This document shows positions 59,052-64,000 of a stretch of 64,000 bases of DNA, in pieces. Position 1 is the first letter of the stretch, and each line of letters begins with the position of its first letter. A model generated the notes under the pieces. It did not search any database. It saw only the letters and a program-made list of their open reading frames with translations, and had not been told where the DNA came from. A program made the translations under genes and the position numbers. The DNA is taken from the NCBI RefSeq assembly GCF_007827975.1, contig NZ_VITT01000005.1; one strand, given 5' to 3'. The DNA is from Nitrospirillum viridazoti. Its GTDB lineage: Bacteria; Pseudomonadota; Alphaproteobacteria; Azospirillales; Azospirillaceae.

Positions 59052-61838
59052 GTGCGGGACGAGGTGGAGGGCCGGAGCGGCATACCGTTCCCGGACGGCG
59101 ACTGCTCCATCAGCGCGCAGATGCGCGCCATGGACTGGTCCACCTCGCCGCTGGGCCCGGTGGCGGGCTGGTCATCCACCCTGAAGGGGGCCGTCAGCCT
59201 GATCCTGCCGGCCCAGGCCCAGATCGTCATGTTCTGGGGGCCGGAGTTCGTGGCCCTCTACAACGCCGCCTACGCCCCCACCATTGGCAACAAGCACCCC
59301 CACGCCCTGGGTCGCCCGGCTCGTGAGTACTGGACGGAGTTGTGGGACGATCTGGAGCCGCTGCTGCGACAGGCGCGCGATGGCGAAACGGTGGTGGCCA
59401 AGGACCGCCCCTTCCGCATCGAGCGCAAGGGCTATATCGAGACCGTCTATTTCGACATCTCCTACTCCCCCGCGCGCAACGAGGCGGGAGAGGTGGAGGG
59501 CGTGGTCTGCATCGTCGATGAGACGACGGACCGCGTGCTGGCCCTGCAGCGCCTGCGCGACAGCGAGGCCCAGTTCCGCACATTGGCGGAGGCCATGCCC
59601 GCGCTGGTGTGGACCGCCACACCGGAGGGAAACCTCGACTGGTTCAACCCGCACGCCTATGCCTATACCGGCGCCCCCACCGGCGCCCTGGACGGCCAGG
59701 CGTGGACCTGGGTGACCCATCCGGACGACCTGGCCCGGGCCGCCGGAGGCTGGGCCGCCGCCGTGAAGGCGGGCGGGACCTACACGGCGGAATTCCGCCT
59801 GCGCCGGGCCGACGGCGTCTATCGCTGGCACCTGGCGCGCGCCGTCCCCATCCGTGACGAGGGCGGCGCCATCCTGCGCTGGCTGGGCACCACCACCGAT
59901 ATCGAGGACCAGAAGGCCGCTGCCGAGGCCCTGGCCCATATGAACGAAACCCTGGAACGCCAGGTGGCGGAGCGCACGCGGGAGCGGGACAGCGCCTGGA
60001 ACAATGCCCAGGATCTGCTGCTGGTCGTCAGCCCCGAGGGCGTCTTCCGCGCCGCCAATCCCGCCTGGCGCACCATCCTGGGCTGGGAGCCCGAGGAGCT
60101 GATCGGCAAGCACTATCTGGACCTGACGCATCCGGATGATCGGGAATTGAAGGCCAAGGCCCTGGCCCACGCCTCAAGGGAGGCGCTGAACAATGTCGAG
60201 GCCCGCTGCCGCCATCGCGATGGCAGCTATCGTTGGATCGGCTGGGTGGCGGCACCGGAGGGCGGGCTGATCTATGCCGCCGGCCGCGATGTGACGCGGG
60301 AGCGGGAGCAAGCCCAGGCCCTGGAGCGGTCGGAGGCGCGGCTACGCTCCGTCTTCAACACCAGCTACCAGCATCAGGGCCTGCTGTCGCCCGAGGGCAT
60401 CGTGCTGGACGCCAACCCCACCTCGCTGGCCGGCATCCGGGCGCGGCGGGAGGACGTGGTGGGCAAGCTCTTCTGGGAGACGCCGTGGTTCACCGCCACG
60501 CCGGGCATGCCCGATTTGGTGCGCACTGCCCTACCCCTGGTGCGGGCGGGACGCACCGTGCGCCGGGAGGTCATCATCAATCTGCCCGCCGGCCGGCACA
60601 TCTTCGACTTCTCATTGCGGCCGGTGCTCGACGGGGCGGGAAAGGTCATCGCCATCGTGCCGGAGGCCATGGACGTGACCGCCCGCCGTGCCGCCGAGGA
60701 ACAGCTGCGCCAGGCGCAGAAGATGGAGGCGCTGGGTCAGCTGACGGGGGGCATCGCCCACGACTTCAACAACATGCTCATGGGCATCTCGGGCGCCGTG
60801 GAGCTGATCCGCCGGCGGGTGGACGCGGGGCGCCCTCAGGGGCTGGACCGCTATCTGGACGCGGCGTCGACGGCGGTGCAGCGGGCCGCGGCCCTGACTC
60901 ATCGCCTGCTGGCCTTCGCCCGGCGGCAGTCGCTGGATACCCGGCCCCAGGACGTGAACGCCCTGGTCGTCAATTTCGCCGACGTGTTGCGTCGCACATT
61001 GGGATCGGACATTACCCTGGAAACGCGGTTGGCCCCCAGCCTGTGGCCAGCGCTGACCGACGCCAATCAGTTCGAAAGCGCGCTGCTGAACCTGGCACTG
61101 AACGCCCGCGACGCCATGCCGGGCGGGGGCCATCTGACCATCACCACCGCCAACCAGACCCTGGGGGAGAGCAGCGACGGGGCGGAGAAGCGCGCCGCCG
61201 GCGATTATGTCGTGGTCCAGGTGTCGGACACGGGCACGGGCATGATGCCCTCGGTGCGGGAAAAGGCCTTCGATCCCTTCTTCACCACCAAGCCCATCGG
61301 CCAGGGCACGGGCCTGGGTCTGTCGATGATCTACGGCTATGCCCGCCAGTCCGGTGGTCATGTCCATATCGACAGCGAGGTCGGTCAGGGCACCACCGTC
61401 ACCCTGACCTTGCGCCGGGCCCCGCCGGAAGAGACGGAGGCGCCAGCGCCCGAGCCCGCCGCCCCACCCGGGCTGGGGGAGACGGTGCTGGTGGTGGAGG
61501 ATGACAGCACGGTGCGCATGCTGGTCATCGACGTGCTGGAGGACCTGGGATACCGCCATATCGAGGCGGCGGACGCGCGGGGCGCCATCCCCCACCTGGA
61601 GTCCCGGCGCGCCATCGACCTGCTGGTGACCGACGTGGGCCTGCCCAACATGAACGGCCGCCAGTTGGCGGAAATCGCCCGACAGTTCCGTCCCCGGCTG
61701 AAGGTGCTGTTCATCACCGGCTATGCCGAGAACGCCACGGCCCGCGCCGGCTTCCTGCAGCCCGGCATGGACATCCTGCCCAAGCCCTTCACGCTGGAGG
61801 CCCTGGGCGCCAAGGTCCGCGAGATGCTGGGGGCATAG
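59052..61838 (+). CDS. Hybrid sensor histidine kinase with several PAS domains and C-terminal receiver
   Basis: Probably cytoplasmic kinase of 928 aa; no transmembrane segments seen. Order: N-terminal PAS-like domain (about 26-165, starting MDWSTSPLGP), PAS (170-290), PAS (315-420), PAS (430-545), then HisKA with His570 (GGIAHDFNNMLMGISG), HATPase (N-box NLALNARDAMPGGG, G-boxes DTGTGM and GTGLGLSMIYG) and a receiver domain with phosphoacceptor Asp861 (LLVTDVGLP). Start is GTG with GAGGAAGGGAG before it. The signal is unknown. A separate response regulator is not adjacent; output may go through the fused receiver. Confidence 0.9.
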   Translation: MRDEVEGRSGIPFPDGDCSISAQMRAMDWSTSPLGPVAGWSSTLKGAVSLILPAQAQIVMFWGPEFVALYNAAYAPTIGNKHPHALGRPAREYWTELWDDLEPLLRQARDGETVVAKDRPFRIERKGYIETVYFDISYSPARNEAGEVEGVVCIVDETTDRVLALQRLRDSEAQFRTLAEAMPALVWTATPEGNLDWFNPHAYAYTGAPTGALDGQAWTWVTHPDDLARAAGGWAAAVKAGGTYTAEFRLRRADGVYRWHLARAVPIRDEGGAILRWLGTTTDIEDQKAAAEALAHMNETLERQVAERTRERDSAWNNAQDLLLVVSPEGVFRAANPAWRTILGWEPEELIGKHYLDLTHPDDRELKAKALAHASREALNNVEARCRHRDGSYRWIGWVAAPEGGLIYAAGRDVTREREQAQALERSEARLRSVFNTSYQHQGLLSPEGIVLDANPTSLAGIRARREDVVGKLFWETPWFTATPGMPDLVRTALPLVRAGRTVRREVIINLPAGRHIFDFSLRPVLDGAGKVIAIVPEAMDVTARRAAEEQLRQAQKMEALGQLTGGIAHDFNNMLMGISGAVELIRRRVDAGRPQGLDRYLDAASTAVQRAAALTHRLLAFARRQSLDTRPQDVNALVVNFADVLRRTLGSDITLETRLAPSLWPALTDANQFESALLNLALNARDAMPGGGHLTITTANQTLGESSDGAEKRAAGDYVVVQVSDTGTGMMPSVREKAFDPFFTTKPIGQGTGLGLSMIYGYARQSGGHVHIDSEVGQGTTVTLTLRRAPPEETEAPAPEPAAPPGLGETVLVVEDDSTVRMLVIDVLEDLGYRHIEAADARGAIPHLESRRAIDLLVTDVGLPNMNGRQLAEIARQFRPRLKVLFITGYAENATARAGFLQPGMDILPKPFTLEALGAKVREMLGA

Positions 61839-61852
61839 GCCCCTTGCCCACG

Positions 61853-61887
61853 ACAAAAAAGCCCGTGGCCGGAGCCACGGGCTTTTG
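61853..61887. terminator. Bidirectional terminator
   Basis: AAAAAAGCCCGTGGC-CGGA-GCCACGGGCTTTT: nine-plus base pairs with A-run and T-run on opposite sides, between the kinase (+) and the small secreted protein (-). Confidence 0.92.
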
Positions 61888-61917
61888 ACGGATGCGAATG
61901 GACGGATATCGGCCGGA

Positions 61918-62265
61918 TCACGACACCGGGCGCACCAGCTCCAGCTGGTCGCCGATGCGGCGCAGGCGCAGCTCCAGGGCCTGCTGGCCGGCGCCGCGCG
62001 GCACGGACACGACGGTCTCCTGGTCCGGGGCCAGGGTGGACATGAAACGGACGGTGCTGGCCGGATCCTGGGTACCGGCGGTCACCACCACCTGATACCC
62101 GGCCTTGGTGGGGTGGTAGTAGAGGTTGACGTCGACGGCGTCGAACTTGGCCTGCAGGGCCGTGTCGGCGGACAGCGTCTCGGAGCGGGCCACGGTCGCC
62201 AGGCCCACGGCCCCGGCGACGACGGCGGAAAACAGGATGGAGTGGGCGGCGATAGAGCGGGACAT
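61918..62265 (-). CDS. Small secreted protein, hypothetical
   Basis: A 115-aa frame with a signal peptide (HSILFSAVVAGAVGLATVARS-ET) and a beta-rich mature part (VDVNLYYHPTKAGYQVVVTAG). No family recognised. It converges on the kinase gene with a bidirectional terminator. The signal and uniform codon bias make it likely real. Confidence 0.7.
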   Translation of the reverse strand: MSRSIAAHSILFSAVVAGAVGLATVARSETLSADTALQAKFDAVDVNLYYHPTKAGYQVVVTAGTQDPASTVRFMSTLAPDQETVVSVPRGAGQQALELRLRRIGDQLELVRPVS

Positions 62266-62412
62266 GGCGGACCTCGGATGACGACGGGCGGCAGCGCATG
62301 CTGCAACTGCGAACTAAAATATGGCACCTGCGAGATAATAGACAACGGTGTCAGTCGCTCGGCCGCCATGCGAGTCGCGAAGACCATGCCAGAGATGTGG
62401 CATCCCCATAGC

Positions 62413-62455
62413 ACGACAGCCGCCCGGCGGATCACCGGACGGCTGTCGTTTTTCA
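62413..62455 (+). terminator. Strong hairpin with T-run on the plus strand, no plus-strand gene upstream
   Basis: ACGACAGCCG-C-CCGG and CCGG-A-CGGCTGTCGT form 14 of 15 pairs around CGGATCA, followed by TTTTTC. The T-run is only on the plus strand, while the nearest gene end (mscS) is on the minus strand. Confidence 0.65.
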
Positions 62456-62465
62456 CCAGGGCTCT

Positions 62466-63329
62466 TCAGAGCACGCGGGCGGAGGGGCCCGCTTGGGGTT
62501 CGGTGGGCAGCGCCGTCGCATGGATGGCGCGGATCAGGTCGCTTTTCACGGCGGGCACAATGTCGTCGGCGGTGGAGAAGCCCACCACCACGTCCAGCGC
62601 GCGGGTGTCGCCAGTGCGGTCGAACAGGACGGTGGGATCGGGCTGGATACGGGGATCGGCGACCACGATATGGCGCACCGCCTCGGCCACGCCATTCAGG
62701 TCGCTGGTTTCTGGAATGCGGAAGCGCAGCTCGCCGGCGTGGGCCGGGGTGGGGTGGACGCTCATGTTGCGCAGCGCCTGGCCCCACACGCTGTTGTTGG
62801 GAATGATGATCTGGATCTGGTCGTCGGAGATCAACTCGGTCCAGAACAGCGACAGGTCGCGCACGGTGCCGGTGGCGCCACCGACCTGGACCTTATCGCC
62901 GATCTTGAAGGGCCGGAAGATCAGCAGCATGACGCCGGCCGCCAGGCTGGACAGGGTACCCTGCAGCGCCAGGCCGATGGCCAGGCCGGCGGCGCCAATG
63001 ACGGCGACCAGGCTGGCCGTCTGGATGCCGAACTGGGCCAGCACCGCCAGCACGGTCAGCGTCAGCACGGCATAGCGCGCCAGGCTGGCGAAGAAACCGC
63101 GCAGCATGGCGTCGAACTGGGGGGTGCGGCCCAGGACGGCCGTGACGATGCGGCTGACCTTGCCCGACAGCCACAGGCCGATCAGCAGGATCAGGATGGC
63201 CGCCAGCAGGTTGACACCGTTGGTCACGACCCAGGGGATGAGGGCGTTGAGGCTGACCAGGAACGCCTGGGTCTTCTGGTCCACGGTATCCAGCGCGGGG
63301 ATATCCACGGCGAGCAAATTCAAGTGCAT
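62466..63329 (-). CDS. MscS-family mechanosensitive channel (small, three-helix)
   Basis: Pressure-release channel of 287 aa, the size of E. coli MscS. Helices at about 25-45 and 75-100, then the pore helix TM3 (LVAVIGAAGLAIGLALQGTLSSLAAGVMLLIFRPFKIGD), whose small-residue pattern and Gln are typical. The beta domain follows (VQVGGATGTVRDLSLFWTELISDDQIQIIIPNN) and the C-terminal alpha/beta domain ends the protein. Start at ATG 63329 with GGAGGGT upstream; the longer frame to 63368 lacks support. Confidence 0.93.
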   Translation of the reverse strand: MHLNLLAVDIPALDTVDQKTQAFLVSLNALIPWVVTNGVNLLAAILILLIGLWLSGKVSRIVTAVLGRTPQFDAMLRGFFASLARYAVLTLTVLAVLAQFGIQTASLVAVIGAAGLAIGLALQGTLSSLAAGVMLLIFRPFKIGDKVQVGGATGTVRDLSLFWTELISDDQIQIIIPNNSVWGQALRNMSVHPTPAHAGELRFRIPETSDLNGVAEAVRHIVVADPRIQPDPTVLFDRTGDTRALDVVVGFSTADDIVPAVKSDLIRAIHATALPTEPQAGPSARVL

Positions 63330-63469
63330 GCACGACCCTCCGGTTGGCGATGTGGGCGTGAAGAACATAGGGAAGGCGGTCGGGTTCCGCCAGCCTTGGC
63401 CATGCCGAGGGGCGGAACCGGCGGTGCTCCCGATCCGATCGCCCGCAGCCCCTAAAAGCCAGGGGGCCC

Positions 63470-63510
63470 CAAAAGCAAAACCCCCGCCGGCGTGATGCGG
63501 GCGGGGGTTT
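63470..63510 (-). terminator. Terminator of the rRNA/tRNA operon
   Basis: On the minus strand AAACCCCCGCC-CGCATCACGCC-GGCGGGGG is followed by TTTTGCTTTT, just downstream of the tRNA. Confidence 0.85.
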
Positions 63511-63515
63511 GTGCT

Positions 63516-63592
<77 letters not shown>

Positions 63593-63670
63593 GGAATGGG
63601 TGCTGGGGGAGGCGGGCATTGTGATGAGGGTCTGTTGTGAGCGGCGTTGGGCGGATGTGCGACTGATGGA

Positions 63671-63784
63671 CCTGGCGGCGACCTACTCTCCCACGTCTTA
63701 AGACGCAGTACCATTGGCGCTGGGGGTTTTCACGGCCGAGTTCGGGATGGGATCGGGTGTATTGACCCCCGCTATGACCACCAG
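63671..63784 (-). rRNA. rrf: 5S ribosomal RNA
   Basis: About 114 nt. On the minus strand it begins CTGGTGGTCATAGCGGGGG, contains CCCATCCCGAACTCGGCCGT and ends GTAGGTCGCCGCCAGG; the 5' and 3' ends pair. Limits are accurate to a few bases. Confidence 0.95.
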
Positions 63785-63906
63785 ATCGATCAGGCGCACA
63801 CATGCGTGCCCGTGCTGCTGCTGCTGTTGTCTTCGTGTAACCCGTGCTGTCTGTCTTGTCGGCGCCTGGGCAATGGGTTTGCCGCTGCGCGGGGGAGGCG
63901 GTGTTT

Positions 63907-64000
63907 CAAGCCGGACGAGCGATTAGTATGGCTTAGCTTCACGCGTTGCCGCGCTTCCACATGCCACCTATTGACGTGCTGGTCTAGCACGGCTCTTCAG
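63907..64000 (-). rRNA. rrl: 23S ribosomal RNA, 3' end only
   Basis: The last about 94 bases of 23S on the minus strand, including GTGAAGCTAAGCCATACTAA and the terminal CGCTCGTCCGGCTT. The rest lies beyond the window. A 120-base spacer separates it from 5S. Confidence 0.9.

Overview
The window comes from the chromosome of a high-GC alphaproteobacterium. The base composition, the pstSCAB operon paired with a long coiled-coil porin, the DUF1003 and RmuC proteins, and the 23S-5S-tRNA-fMet arrangement at the right edge all fit a Rhodospirillales/Azospirillaceae-type organism. This placement is an inference, because no taxonomic marker is complete in the window.

Layout. 1-7357: phosphate uptake (pstSCAB on the minus strand and, divergently, a phosphate-type porin), with a Pho-box-like site in front of each; a ClC chloride channel gene runs off the left edge. 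7606-17390: unlinked genes (DUF1003 protein, LuxR-type regulator, peptide transporter, membrane protein, TSUP exporter, a TetR/SDR pair of visibly lower GC, RmuC). 17529-29930: the most interesting block. It holds a DUF885 putative peptidase translationally coupled to a Tat-exported GH127 beta-L-arabinofuranosidase, a FAD-dependent D-hydroxyproline dehydrogenase-like enzyme, a pyrroline-4-hydroxy-2-carboxylate deaminase-like protein, a 4-hydroxyproline epimerase with both catalytic Cys, an Xaa-Pro peptidase, a POT peptide transporter and an FCD-type GntR regulator. Three promoter regions in this block carry the same short palindrome (GGATA-N3-TATCC, one copy degenerate). I read it as one regulon for using plant hydroxyproline-rich arabinosylated glycoproteins (extensin type): strip arabinose, import and cut the peptides, then catabolise hydroxyproline.

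29937-40312: small membrane protein, a 52-residue protein behind a Fur-box-like site, an isochorismatase-type hydrolase with a divergent TetR gene whose start lies inside a pair of palindromes, a flavin monooxygenase, a glycine-zipper lipoprotein, a prolyl aminopeptidase, a MetX-like hydrolase, a chemoreceptor and a methyltransferase. 40381-50455: a second carbohydrate locus (LacI regulator, MFS sugar-acid transporter, exported GH2 glycosidase, TonB receptor, D-mannonate dehydratase, GntR regulator); its two target promoters share the palindrome TGGTCnTACCA. 50461-55459: LysR regulator, a carboxymuconolactone-decarboxylase remnant, a three-module flavin/iron-sulfur fusion, a GST and a divergent alpha/beta hydrolase, with a 27-bp palindrome between the last two. 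55472-64000: DNA polymerase IV, a secreted glycosidase-like protein, a hybrid histidine kinase, a small secreted protein, an MscS channel, then tRNA-fMet, 5S and the 3' end of 23S on the minus strand.

A dispersed intergenic repeat of about 65 bp occurs four times, three of them inside the hydroxyproline block. All palindromes, hairpins and motifs were found by eye; no database search or folding calculation was run.
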